Below, piece by piece: positions 1 to 8,660 of a DNA stretch of 42,588 nucleotides. The stretch spans positions 1-42,588 of the forward strand of contig NZ_JAFCGY010000040.1 of assembly GCF_016836705.1 (NCBI RefSeq), given 5' to 3'. The number at the start of each line of letters is the position of its first letter. Position 1 is the stretch's first letter. Below the pieces are notes generated by a model. That model was not told the DNA's origin. It saw only the letters and a program-made list of their open reading frames with translations, and did not search any database. A program made the position numbers and the translations under genes. Source of the stretch: Mesorhizobium caraganae (GTDB lineage Bacteria; Pseudomonadota; Alphaproteobacteria; Rhizobiales; Rhizobiaceae).

Positions 1-693
1 AAGCGGCAGAGCGTAGTGGTAAACAATGCGCCATTCCGAAATCCCGAAAGAGCGAGCCATCCGGATATGGTTCTCACCCAGCGTTTCGAGCATGGACGCG
101 CGCACCAGTCGAGAGATGTAACCCACCCAACCGATTCCCATCGCAAAGCTCGGCAGGGCCAGGTGGACGAGCCGATCCACTAAGCCATCGCCCGGCCCGA
201 TCGCCGGCAGCCAGCGGAGGGCGACGGCAAAGATCAGCAGTGCGTAGACTGCCATGACAAAGGAAGGAATGGCGATAGTAGCCACCGCGATTACCCCAAC
301 CGCTTGGTCGAACAAGGAATTGCGCCGCATGGCAGAGTAGCACCCTAGCGGCACGGCGATAGCGGCGGCCCAAAAGATGGAGACCAGGATTAGCTCAATC
401 GTGTAGGGCAGTTGCTCAAACACGATGTCGGCGACAGGTCTCTGGCTGAACACATCATACCCGAGATCGCCGTGGAGCAGTCGGCCGAAGAAGGCGGCGA
501 GCTGCACGAGTAACGGCTTGTCGAGCCCCATCTGCTGATGCAGCAGCGCCTTTGCCTCAGGCGTCGCCCGGGGCCCGAGCAGAGTTGCTGCGGGGTCCCC
601 CGGCACGGCATGGATCATCAGGAACAGAAGTGTCACCGCGATCACGATGATCGTGACCGCGAGGACCAGCCGTCGACAAAGATAAAACAACAT
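1..693 (-). CDS. DppB-type peptide ABC transporter permease (C-terminus cut by window edge)
   Basis: This is an inner-membrane permease of the DppB/OppB family, which forms half of the channel of a peptide importer. The reading frame starts at the ATG at 693 and stays open for 231 codons to base 1, so the C-terminal quarter or so lies outside the window. The N-terminus has the typical first membrane helix (FYLCRRLVLAVTIIVIAVTL), then the HAVPGDPA motif and the LLGPRATPEAK segment of DppB proteins. The cytoplasmic loop near the window edge reads SMLETLGENHIRMARSFG, which matches the EAA loop that contacts the ATPase. It starts 20 bases after the stop of the binding-protein gene at 714, so the two are probably co-transcribed. 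The partner DppC and ATPase genes are expected just beyond the left edge. Confidence 0.9.
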   Translation of the reverse strand, partial: MLFYLCRRLVLAVTIIVIAVTLLFLMIHAVPGDPAATLLGPRATPEAKALLHQQMGLDKPLLVQLAAFFGRLLHGDLGYDVFSQRPVADIVFEQLPYTIELILVSIFWAAAIAVPLGCYSAMRRNSLFDQAVGVIAVATIAIPSFVMAVYALLIFAVALRWLPAIGPGDGLVDRLVHLALPSFAMGIGWVGYISRLVRASMLETLGENHIRMARSFGISEWRIVYHYALPL

Positions 694-713
694 CCGTCGC
701 CCGCCGCCGCCGC

Positions 714-2294
714 TCAAGCCGGCTTGAAGTCGAGATACAACGGGACACCATCCGGGCGAGTTGCAGCATGCACTTTAGTTGTTCGGTACATAACTGGAGT
801 GGCCCCATGCGTTAGGAAACGGTAAGCGCCGGACTCTTCCATGAGATCCTGCATCTCCTGGTAGAGCTTTGCGCGCTCTTTCGGGTCATCGACCGCGGCC
901 GCCTTGCTGTTGAGCTCATCAAAGCGGTCACTGCGGAAGCGCTCCCAATTCCAAACCCCCACTTGCTCTTTAGTGAACCAGGCCGTGTAGTACAGTGGAT
1001 CTGGTTGGCTGCTGAAGAAGTTGAGAATGAGCTGCACGTCTTTCCAGCGCTGGCCTTCTGATTCCATTCCGATTGTCCAGAATGAACCTGAATCTTGACC
1101 CTTGACCTCGACGGTAATCCCGATCTGCGCCAATTGAGCTTGAATAGTCTGGGCAATCGTTGTGTCCGGATTCGAGCTCAGACAATCGAGTGTTAAATTC
1201 AGATCACCACCACCGGCCTTTTCCAGAAACTCCTTTGCCTTCGCTAGATCGCCTTCCGGTGGGACGAGCGCCTTATCACGGTGCCCGACAATGCCTGGAG
1301 GAATCAGGCCTGTCGCTACGTCAGCTTGCCCCGCATAGGCAGTGCCCAAAATCTGCGGCACGTTGATCGCCCATTGGATCGCTTTGCGGACATTGATGTC
1401 CTTCAGCTTTGGATGATCCAAATTCATGCCAAGCCAGACGTAACCGAGCGAGGGATGCTCCTCGACCTTTGTATCGGCCGGCGGATTGCTTTTGAAGGTC
1501 GCCAGTGAATCGAGACTGATCTCCGTGAAATCAACATCGCCGGCTTGATAGGCGCGTTCTGCCGTCTTGATATCAGTGATCGGCACGATGCGGATTTCAT
1601 CAAATCCGGGCTTTGGTCCAGACCACTCGGGATTACGGATCAAGAGCGTATATTGGTTTTGCTTCCATTCCGCGAGCACATAGGGCCCGGAAAAGGCCGG
1701 GGGGTTCATCCCGAAGTTTCCACCGTCCTTTGTGGCTTTCATTACGGCTTCTTCAGAAACAATATGACCGCCCCAAGGGAGCGTGATGTTCCACACCGGC
1801 ACAAAAGGCGATTTGAACACGATAACGCCCGTATAATCGTCCTCAATCTCGATATGGTCGAATGAGCCCATGTTGGGTTTCACAGGTGAATTATGCTTGA
1901 TGATCCGCTCAAAGGAGAATTTCACGTCCTTGGCAGTCAGCTCCCCATAGCCACCAGTGAACTTAATGCCTTTCTTCAGAATGAAGCGAATATGCGTCGG
2001 ATCGATCTGCTCGAACTTTTCCGCCGCTTCCAGTTCCCAGCCCCATTCGGAGCCTGACTTAAAGTGCGTGAGTTTTGAATAGAGGCAGCTGTTCACGCAA
2101 GTTTCGGAATTACTATGGTAAAAACCAGGATCGAGGCTCGAGAGGTCTGCAGAAGCGGCCACCTTTAGCACCCGGCCTTCAGCCGCCCAGATCACCTGTG
2201 AGAGCGGCAGGCCAGAAGCCAAAACACCCCCCCCGAGCACGGCGCCCGTCTTAAGTAAGGTCCGACGGCTCACATTGGTTACGATATCGCGCAT
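714..2294 (-). CDS. Peptide/nickel-type ABC transporter substrate-binding protein (SBP family 5), Tat-exported
   Basis: This is a periplasmic solute-binding protein of the DppA/OppA family (526 aa, a normal length). It begins with a twin-arginine signal (SRRTLLKTGAVLGGGVLASG, about residues 9-28), so it is predicted to be exported folded through Tat. The mature part has family-5 hallmarks: FKSGSEWGWELEAAEKFEQ early, a middle with FSGPYVLAEWKQNQYTL, and ADVATGLIPPGIVGH in the second lobe. The ATG at 2294 has a strong AAAGGGGAGAGAG ribosome site just upstream. It lies downstream of capA1 on the same strand (126-base gap containing a perfect palindrome) and directly upstream of the DppB permease. 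The substrate cannot be read from the sequence; dipeptides, opines or other small amides are possible. Confidence 0.92.
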   Translation of the reverse strand: MRDIVTNVSRRTLLKTGAVLGGGVLASGLPLSQVIWAAEGRVLKVAASADLSSLDPGFYHSNSETCVNSCLYSKLTHFKSGSEWGWELEAAEKFEQIDPTHIRFILKKGIKFTGGYGELTAKDVKFSFERIIKHNSPVKPNMGSFDHIEIEDDYTGVIVFKSPFVPVWNITLPWGGHIVSEEAVMKATKDGGNFGMNPPAFSGPYVLAEWKQNQYTLLIRNPEWSGPKPGFDEIRIVPITDIKTAERAYQAGDVDFTEISLDSLATFKSNPPADTKVEEHPSLGYVWLGMNLDHPKLKDINVRKAIQWAINVPQILGTAYAGQADVATGLIPPGIVGHRDKALVPPEGDLAKAKEFLEKAGGGDLNLTLDCLSSNPDTTIAQTIQAQLAQIGITVEVKGQDSGSFWTIGMESEGQRWKDVQLILNFFSSQPDPLYYTAWFTKEQVGVWNWERFRSDRFDELNSKAAAVDDPKERAKLYQEMQDLMEESGAYRFLTHGATPVMYRTTKVHAATRPDGVPLYLDFKPA

Positions 2295-2374
2295 AATCTC
2301 TCTCCCCTTTCATTTAGACGTCGTCCGCTTGCCGCGGGACCGATCGTCACTTTAGTTTGCCTCTTTCGAGTTGA

Positions 2375-2392
2375 GCATTCGCGGGCGAATGC
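2375..2392. repeat. Perfect palindrome between capA1 and the binding-protein gene
   Basis: The arms GCATTCGC and GCGAATGC (8 bp each) are separated by only GG. The site lies in the 126-base spacer after capA1 and before the binding-protein gene, both leftward. There is no T-run after it on either strand, so a protein-binding site fits better than a simple terminator, although a two-base loop cannot form a relaxed RNA hairpin. Confidence 0.45.
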
Positions 2393-2420
2393 AACTTACG
2401 ATTCCTAGTGCCCAGCTGGC

Positions 2421-3791
2421 TCAGATTCGGATTCGACCGACGCCGTTTTCGATGTCGATTTGCGTATGAAATGGCGCCGAGAGCTTTTGTAAGCGTTTCA
2501 GAATGGCGTCTGCTTGCTGTGGGGCCGCGAGCCGCGGCACTCCCCGGTTGGCGAATCTATCTGAGCGGCGGAGCTCGATCGGAAAGAGCCGCAAATCGGC
2601 AAGCTTGTTCTGCTCAAAGCGGCTAACTGTGACAACGCTCTCATAGTAGATCGCATCGGAATAGGAGCCTACCAGTCCTTCTGCAGTTGGAAATCCGTTT
2701 GCCATCTCGTAAACAGTGACTTCGGCGTTTGTGTCGATCCGCGGATCCTTGCCATATACCTCATAAATGTCTGCGCCTACTGGCGCCCTGAGGTCCTCAG
2801 CGAGGAAGTTCCCCAAGCTGTAAAAAATAGGTCGCCCTTTGTAGATTTCGATGCCTCGCAACAAATGCGGTCCATGTACCACGTAGGCGTCTGCACCGGC
2901 ATCGATCACGCTGCGGGCAAATGACTGTTCGTAATCAGCAGGTTCCTGGCTCCAATTCCCCGGCTCATGACCGTGGTTGGTGGCGATGCAAAAGTCGGAG
3001 AACTGCTTGCCCTCGCGAACGTTCCGGAGGATGTTGGCCACGTCGCGCAAATTGGCTTCGAAGCTATAACCGGGCTTATCGCCCGCTTTGTAGATCGCTC
3101 CGCCGAGTACCACCCGGCTTAAATCTCTTTCAGCAAGTTTGTAACCTGGTAATGCTTCGCGCAACTCTCTAAGGAGTTCGAACTTCTCCCGAGGCACTAT
3201 GATACTTTCTGTTAGGCGAAGGGGGTTCAGCCCTGGTCGCCCTGGGGCCTGGCCTGCTGGATCACATGCACGGGCCATTGGTGGGAACGTCGAGGCCGAC
3301 GAAACCAGCGCCACGCGCCCACGACGTGTCTCCAGGAAGCGGGCAGCTCCAGCTTCTGCGAGGTTTTCGCCAGCGCCTGAATGGACGATCCCGATATTAT
3401 CAAGTGCGCGGGTTGTCTCACGCATCCCTTCAACGCCCCAGTCGAGCGTTTGATTGTTAGCCCGACTAACCATATTAAAGCCCATGGCTTTTAAGTCAGG
3501 TCCGACTTCGGGGTCACTGATGCAATAGGAGCCGCCGTGCTCAGCCTGCGGGCACCCTTTTGACGGTCTGTCTAAGATAATGGTTTCCAAATTGCCGAAA
3601 GTGACATCGGCATCTTCAAAGATCCTGAGAACATCCGCCAAGCCGGGATTGTAGCCATGAGCCACCGGTCGCGCATACAGAATGTCGCCAACTGCCGCCA
3701 TCGTGAAGCCGTCTTGAACGTTTGTCGCAATCGAGCCGATTGCATCAAAGCCGTTATCCCCTTGGCTCAGAGGATGATCACTCGGGTGCAT
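2421..3791 (-). CDS. CapA-family (poly-gamma-glutamate synthesis CapA/PgsA-like) metallophosphatase-fold protein, copy 1
   Basis: This 456-aa protein belongs to the PGA_cap/CapA family, a calcineurin-like metallophosphoesterase fold named after a poly-gamma-glutamate capsule protein; the biochemical role of most members is unknown. Visible motifs are VGDIL (about residues 34-38), FGNLET (66-70), RANNQTLDWG (111-120), IATNHGHEPG, AYVVHGPHLLRG and PIFYSLGNF. The family motif is normally NNH; here the histidine codon is replaced by a glutamine codon (CAA, residue 114), while the paralogue at 29827-31236 keeps CAT. No signal peptide or membrane anchor is visible, so it may be cytoplasmic. It sits between the M19 dipeptidase (72 bases upstream) and the peptide-binding protein, all leftward, which suggests a role in handling the imported compound rather than in capsule synthesis. 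Confidence 0.88.
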   Translation of the reverse strand: MHPSDHPLSQGDNGFDAIGSIATNVQDGFTMAAVGDILYARPVAHGYNPGLADVLRIFEDADVTFGNLETIILDRPSKGCPQAEHGGSYCISDPEVGPDLKAMGFNMVSRANNQTLDWGVEGMRETTRALDNIGIVHSGAGENLAEAGAARFLETRRGRVALVSSASTFPPMARACDPAGQAPGRPGLNPLRLTESIIVPREKFELLRELREALPGYKLAERDLSRVVLGGAIYKAGDKPGYSFEANLRDVANILRNVREGKQFSDFCIATNHGHEPGNWSQEPADYEQSFARSVIDAGADAYVVHGPHLLRGIEIYKGRPIFYSLGNFLAEDLRAPVGADIYEVYGKDPRIDTNAEVTVYEMANGFPTAEGLVGSYSDAIYYESVVTVSRFEQNKLADLRLFPIELRRSDRFANRGVPRLAAPQQADAILKRLQKLSAPFHTQIDIENGVGRIRI

Positions 3792-3863
3792 ATTTTCTTT
3801 CCATCTCAGACTTCACCTATTCCAGGCATGCTTATTGTTTAGAGTCTGTGCTTCAAACTGAAA

Positions 3864-5060
3864 CTATTCCGCCCATATCTCGCTGAATACACGCTGAAAA
3901 TTCTGTCCGAGCACCTTCTCGATAACGCGGTCTGAATAGCCCGCTTCCGACAGATCCCAAGCGGCAACTTCCAGTCGGCGGGGCATGTTCAGCCCGGGCA
4001 CGATGTACGGGCCGATGCCGTCCAAAGGTGCGGAGACGCCGCGTTCGTCTCGGCCGGCGACGAAGGCCTCTAGCGCTTCCCTATGTCCGTCGTTGTACTG
4101 TATCGGCGTTATCGAATTGTCGCTGCCGATGCCAACGTGGTCCTCGCCACAGACATTCAGAGCGTGCACCAGATGGCGATTGAACAGTCCTCTGGAAGCG
4201 TACACGGGATCCTGCCCGAGATAGGGCATCATAAAAATGCCGAATACGCCACCTCCGTCCGCCACCGCCCGAAGCACCTCGTCCGGCTGGTTGCGAGGGT
4301 GGTCGTAAATCTCCCGGCAGGCGCTGTGGGAGACGATGATGGGTGCGCTCGATGCACGCGCTGCTTCAAGGGCGGTCTGCGGATGTGAGTGGGAAAGATC
4401 GACGACTCGACGGCGGCGATTGATATGACTTACCGCTTGACTTCCAACCGGCTTAAGGCCGGCGTCGGAGTTGGTGACGAGGCAACCAGATCCTATCTTA
4501 CTATCGCCATTGTAGGTCAGTTGCATGATCATGACCGACTCATCGGCAAAGAGATCAATCGACGGTAGATCGTCCTGCATGAACTCAAGCCCTTGGAAGC
4601 CAAAGATGATGCCGAGAAGGCCCTTCTCCTTCGCGCGGTTAATGTCGCTGGGCCTCTCGATCAAAATGAGCGTATCGGGGTTAGCCGCGATGTCGTCCTT
4701 GACGTCCTTGATCCAGCTCAGCATCTCCGTGACGCTTGTGCCCTCGACCGTTAGGTTTACAGCAGTAATACCCGAGCGGCGCACATTATTGAGCTGTTCC
4801 GCCGTGAACTGCCGTCCGGCAGGAGGAAAGTTGACGTTGCAGGTGTTCGCCGAAGCGAGAGCATCGATGACGACGGCTCTATCGTAAAGCTTCCTAAGCG
4901 CCGCGGGCGGCTCCACGGTCTCCGACGTCCAGAGGTCGGCCGCTCCCAGAATGCCCTCAGCGGCACATATCGCGCATGATCCCGAACCGATATGCGCAGG
5001 ATGATGGGCTGCGACCGTGTTGACGCCAATCGCGCTGCTATAACCATCGCTTTCAGACAT
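3864..5060 (-). CDS. Membrane-dipeptidase (M19, renal dipeptidase family) homologue
   Basis: The M19 family contains zinc enzymes that cut dipeptides, often with a D-residue at the C-terminal side. Family features seen are MQLTYNGDSKIGSGC (about 179-193), VVDLSHSHPQTALEA (219-233) with metal-ligand type H224, IIVSHSAC with H245, and HVGIGSDNS with D314. The first metal site of classical members (DxHxD near the N-terminus) reads VIDALAS here, and the bridging glutamate position reads FGFQGLEF, with Q where E is usual. A GFQ/LTYN variant group exists among bacterial M19 proteins as I recall, so activity may be altered rather than lost. There is an unusual N-terminal extension of about 60 residues before the domain. 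The ATG at 5060 follows an AAGGAGAGAG site. It is the first gene of the leftward capA1/transporter cluster. Confidence 0.88.
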   Translation of the reverse strand: MSESDGYSSAIGVNTVAAHHPAHIGSGSCAICAAEGILGAADLWTSETVEPPAALRKLYDRAVVIDALASANTCNVNFPPAGRQFTAEQLNNVRRSGITAVNLTVEGTSVTEMLSWIKDVKDDIAANPDTLILIERPSDINRAKEKGLLGIIFGFQGLEFMQDDLPSIDLFADESVMIMQLTYNGDSKIGSGCLVTNSDAGLKPVGSQAVSHINRRRRVVDLSHSHPQTALEAARASSAPIIVSHSACREIYDHPRNQPDEVLRAVADGGGVFGIFMMPYLGQDPVYASRGLFNRHLVHALNVCGEDHVGIGSDNSITPIQYNDGHREALEAFVAGRDERGVSAPLDGIGPYIVPGLNMPRRLEVAAWDLSEAGYSDRVIEKVLGQNFQRVFSEIWAE

Positions 5061-5528
5061 ACTCTCTCCTTCGAATTTGTGTGGATTAGCGACTACATCC
5101 CGGTCCGCCGCCGGGACTGCTACGCAAGCTGCAGCACGATCTCGGCCACATCCGGGAATTATGTCACGCTCCTGCCGCGATGAAAGATATTGTTGGCGAG
5201 GGTGACGGTCATTAGCCTAGGTCCCCGCTTTCTGATATGAACCGAAGCTAGCATATCTCGAAAGGTCAATCATGCCGAATATGTACGAGAGAAGGCGGAT
5301 TGACAGCAGAAATTACTTCGAAACACAAGCCGAACAGAATAATATATTGCAAAGTCCATAGGCTCGCATGAGTCTCTTTGCACGTTATGCCCACAGCCAA
5401 TTGTTTTCATTTCAGCAGCAGGCACCTAGTGTCCGCAAGGGAGGCGTCGGGAGTGAAGCGTTTACCTGCAGTCCCGCAGGCGTATTGCGGCAGAAGCCCA
5501 TGCCAAGCTTACCCTGATATTCCCCGTC
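5061..5528. other. Intergenic spacer between lpdA and the dipeptidase gene
   Basis: This stretch of 468 bases has no convincing gene on either strand. It must hold the promoter of the leftward dipeptidase-capA1-transporter cluster and the end of the leftward pdh transcript. An AT-rich patch (AATAATATATTGCAAAG near 5337-5355) could be part of a promoter, but no -35/-10 pair is clear. Only a weak 5-bp inverted repeat is seen near the end of lpdA. Confidence 0.5.
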
Positions 5529-7313
5529 TCAGCCGACAATTGGGGATGGAGCGGCCTCTCTGCCCCATCGACGCATCCGAGTGGGCGGTAGGTCAGTGCA
5601 TACACCCTCGGCGACCTCCGCTGCCATGCCGATCGTCTCGCCTAGTGTCGGGTGCGGATGGATGGTCTTGCCGATGTCGACGGCATCCGCCCCCATCTCG
5701 ATCGCCAGGCAGATCTCGCCGATCATGTCGCCAGCAGCCGGTCCGACGATGGCGCCGCCGACGATGCGATGCGTTTCCTTGTCGAATACCAGCTTGGTCA
5801 GGCCATAGTCGGCGCCGTTGGCGATGGCCCGGCCAGATGCTGCCCATGGGAACTTGCCGACCTCAACAGGACGGCCGCCCGCTTTTGCGGCATCCTCGGT
5901 CACGCCAACCCACGCGATTTCCGGATCGGTGTAGGCGACCGATGGCACCACCTTGGCGTCCATGAAGCTCTTGAGCCCTGTTGCCGCTTCGGCCGCGACA
6001 TGGCCCTGATGCACGGCCTTGTGCGCCAGCATCGGATTGCCAGTGACGTCGCCGACGGCGAAGATGTTCGCCGCACGCGTGCGCATCTGCGCGTCGACTT
6101 CGATGAACCCGCGCGCATCAATTGTTACGCCAGCCGATGCCAGTTGCAGCGCCTCGGCTGCCGGCCGCCGCCCGGCCGATTGCAGGATCAGGTCGTAGCG
6201 CCTGACGCCGCCGACCTCGCCGCTCGTCGTCACGACAAGTGCATCTTCCTCGGCAACGACAATTTCGACGCGCGCACCCAGAAAGATCGCATCGAAGCGA
6301 TGGGCATTGCGCTTGCGCCAGGCCTCGACCACGTCGCGGTCGACATCGGGCAGCAGCTTGTCGAGTTGCTCCACCACGTCGACTCGCGCGCCGAGCCCGC
6401 TGTAGACGGTGGCCATCTCGAGTCCGATGATGCCGCCGCCGATGACCAGCATGCGCTCGGGAATGAAGGGCAGTTCGAGTGCGCCCGTGGAATCGACGAT
6501 GCGCGGATCGTCAGGCAGGAACGGCAGCTTGACCGGCACCGAGCCGGCGGCGACGATCGCCTTGGCGAAGACGATCCTGCGGTTGCCGCCGTCGAACAAC
6601 TCGACTTCGACCGAGCCGCTATCGGCGAACTTCGCCGTGCCTCTGACAACCTCGACCTTGCGCAGGCGCGCCATGCCCTTCAGCCCGTCGGTGAGCTTGG
6701 TGACGACGCCGGCCTTGAAGCTGCGCAGCTTGTCGAGAACGACGGTCGGGGTATCGAAGACAACACCGTGATCGCCAAGACGCTCGGCTTCTTCCTTGAC
6801 GGCGGCGACATGCAGCAGCGCCTTGGAGGGAATGCAGCCGACATTGAGGCACACACCGCCAAGCGTGGCATCGCGCTCGACCATGATCACGCGCTGGCCG
6901 AGATCGGCGGCACGAAAGGCTGCGGAATAACCGCCAGGTCCGCCGCCGATCACCAGCACGTCGCAATCGGCCGCAGCACCCGACGCGGACGATGGCGCTG
7001 GTGTCGCTGCCGGGGCTGCGGCGGTCGCCGCCGGCGCCTCCGGCTTGGCCGCAGGCTTGGCTTCGTCTGCGGCTGCTGCCGCTTCCACGGTGGCGATCAG
7101 CGCACCCTTGGAAACGCGCTGGCCGATGGCGAGTTCGACCGAAGCGATGCGCCCGGCAAATGGCGACGGCACGTCGATCGACGCCTTGTCGGATTCGAGT
7201 ACGACCAGCGTCTGGTCAAGGACGACGTCGTCGCCAAGCTTGATATGCACCTCGATGACGGCGACGTCCTTGAAGTCGCCCATTTCGGGCACCCTGATTT
7301 CGGTGATGCTCAT
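5529..7313 (-). CDS. lpdA: Dihydrolipoyl dehydrogenase (E3) with N-terminal lipoyl domain
   Basis: E3 reoxidises the dihydrolipoyl groups of the pyruvate dehydrogenase complex using FAD and NAD+. Residues 1-78 form a lipoyl domain with the lipoylation lysine in ESDKAS (K43). An Ala/Pro-rich linker (about 78-115) follows, then the flavoprotein: FAD motif VIGGGPGGYSAA, redox pair GGVCLNVGCIPSK (C155, C160), the NAD motif VIGGGIIGLE, and the catalytic HPHPTLGE (H554, E559). At 594 aa it matches E3 enzymes that carry their own lipoyl domain. The last 18 or so residues after CTDLPP look longer than usual, so a small 3' change is possible. The gene starts 6 bases after the end of aceF and is the last gene of the aceE-aceF-lpdA operon. 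Confidence 0.96.
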   Translation of the reverse strand: MSITEIRVPEMGDFKDVAVIEVHIKLGDDVVLDQTLVVLESDKASIDVPSPFAGRIASVELAIGQRVSKGALIATVEAAAAADEAKPAAKPEAPAATAAAPAATPAPSSASGAAADCDVLVIGGGPGGYSAAFRAADLGQRVIMVERDATLGGVCLNVGCIPSKALLHVAAVKEEAERLGDHGVVFDTPTVVLDKLRSFKAGVVTKLTDGLKGMARLRKVEVVRGTAKFADSGSVEVELFDGGNRRIVFAKAIVAAGSVPVKLPFLPDDPRIVDSTGALELPFIPERMLVIGGGIIGLEMATVYSGLGARVDVVEQLDKLLPDVDRDVVEAWRKRNAHRFDAIFLGARVEIVVAEEDALVVTTSGEVGGVRRYDLILQSAGRRPAAEALQLASAGVTIDARGFIEVDAQMRTRAANIFAVGDVTGNPMLAHKAVHQGHVAAEAATGLKSFMDAKVVPSVAYTDPEIAWVGVTEDAAKAGGRPVEVGKFPWAASGRAIANGADYGLTKLVFDKETHRIVGGAIVGPAAGDMIGEICLAIEMGADAVDIGKTIHPHPTLGETIGMAAEVAEGVCTDLPPTRMRRWGREAAPSPIVG

Positions 7314-7319
7314 CTGGCC

Positions 7320-8628
7320 TCAAACGATCGCGCGGCGGAAATCGCCCAGCAGGGCTGATATGTGGCCCAGGAATCTGGCGGCGGCGACGCCGTCGATGAC
7401 GCGGTGATCCCACGACAAGGAGACCGGCATGATCAGCCTCGGCTGGAAGGCGTCGCCGTCCCAGATGGCTTCCATAGCCGAGCGGCCTGCGCCGAGGATC
7501 GCCACCTCGGGCGCATTGATGATCGGCGTGAAGCCTGCTCCGCCAATGCCGCCGAGCGACGACACCGAAAAACAGCCGCCTTGCATGTCGGCAGCCGACA
7601 GCCCACTCCCGCGCGCCTTGTCGGCGAGCGCGCGCATCTCGGTGGCGATCTCGAGCACGCCCTTGCGGTCGCAATCGCGGAGCACCGGCACCATCAGCCC
7701 CTTTGGCGTGTCGGCGGCAAAGCCGACATGGACGTAGTTCTTGAGCACCAGCTCGTCGCCATCGAGCGAGGCGTTGAAGCGCGGGTATGCCTTGAGCGCC
7801 AGCGCCGACGCCTTGATCAGGAAGGCGACCATCGTCACCTTGGCGTCCTTGTTTGCGCCATTGAGCTCCTTGCGGAACTCCTCAAGGCCAGTCACGTCGG
7901 CCTTGTCGAAGTTGGTGACATGCGGAATGGTCAGCCAGTTGCGGGTGAGATTGCCGCCCGAGATCTTCTGGATGCGCGACAGCGGCTGGCGCTCGACCGG
8001 GCCGAACTTTTCGTGGTCGACAGTTGGCCAGGTCGGCAGGCCGGCCCCGATGCCGGAACCAGACACCTGGACCGAGGAACCTCCTGCGAGGCGCTCCTTG
8101 ATGTGCGCCGCAATGTCTTCGGCGCAGTATCCTGCCCTTGGCGCTGGAAGGTTTCACCGTGCCAAGGTCGACGCCAAGCTCACGGGCAAAGGCACGTACC
8201 GACGGCGTGGCATGGGCGCCTGCTGACGTCTCCGACCTGACCGCCGGCGCGTTGCTTGCCACTGGTGCAGCCGATGCCGCCTTCGCTGCCGCCGGCGGTT
8301 CTGCCTTGACGGGCGGAGCCACGGGAACGGCTTCGGCCTTTGCCGTTTCCGGCAAGGTTGCTGGCGAAGGCACCGCTGTCTGTGCAGGAGCGGCATCGAT
8401 CGTCAGCAGCAGCGCGCCCTGAGACACACGCATGCCGATCGACACCGCGAACTCCCTGACGGTTCCGGCGAAAGGTGCCGGGATCTCCATCGTCGCCTTG
8501 TCGGATTCCACCGTCATCAACGGGTCTTCGACCGCAACGACGTCGCCCGGCTTCACCAGGAACTCGACCACCGGCACATCCTTGTGGTCGCCGATATGCG
8601 GCAACCTGACTTCCATTAGCTGGCTCAT
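7320..8628 (-). pseudogene. aceF: Dihydrolipoamide acetyltransferase (E2) interrupted by a one-base frameshift
   Basis: E2 is the core of pyruvate dehydrogenase, moving the acetyl group from lipoyl to CoA. The ATG at 8628 has a GAAAGAG site 8 bases upstream. The first frame encodes a lipoyl domain with ESDKAT (K44), an Ala/Pro linker, and a peripheral-subunit-binding domain (ATPSVRAFARELGVD, from about 139) up to KGRILR (168). At 8121-8122 an extra C shifts the frame: the old frame reads RRHCGAH, while the frame with homology resumes as EDIAAHIKERLAGG and continues through the whole catalytic domain (ending near SWDHRVIDGVAAARF, which holds the HxxxDG catalytic motif) to the stop at 7320. Everything else is intact, so this is either a very recent mutation or a sequencing error in a short C run. 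A GTG at 8066 could start a separate catalytic fragment. Confidence 0.9.
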
Positions 8629-8660
8629 ATCAACTCTTTCGGAACTGGAACTCGACCGGA

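Noticed and set aside
5652..7358. Long rightward open frames opposite lpdA, aceE and bioB (for example 5652-7358 and 8781-10694)
   Set aside because: They are antisense to clear enzyme genes of high GC and have compositions full of Arg, His and Asp without any motif.
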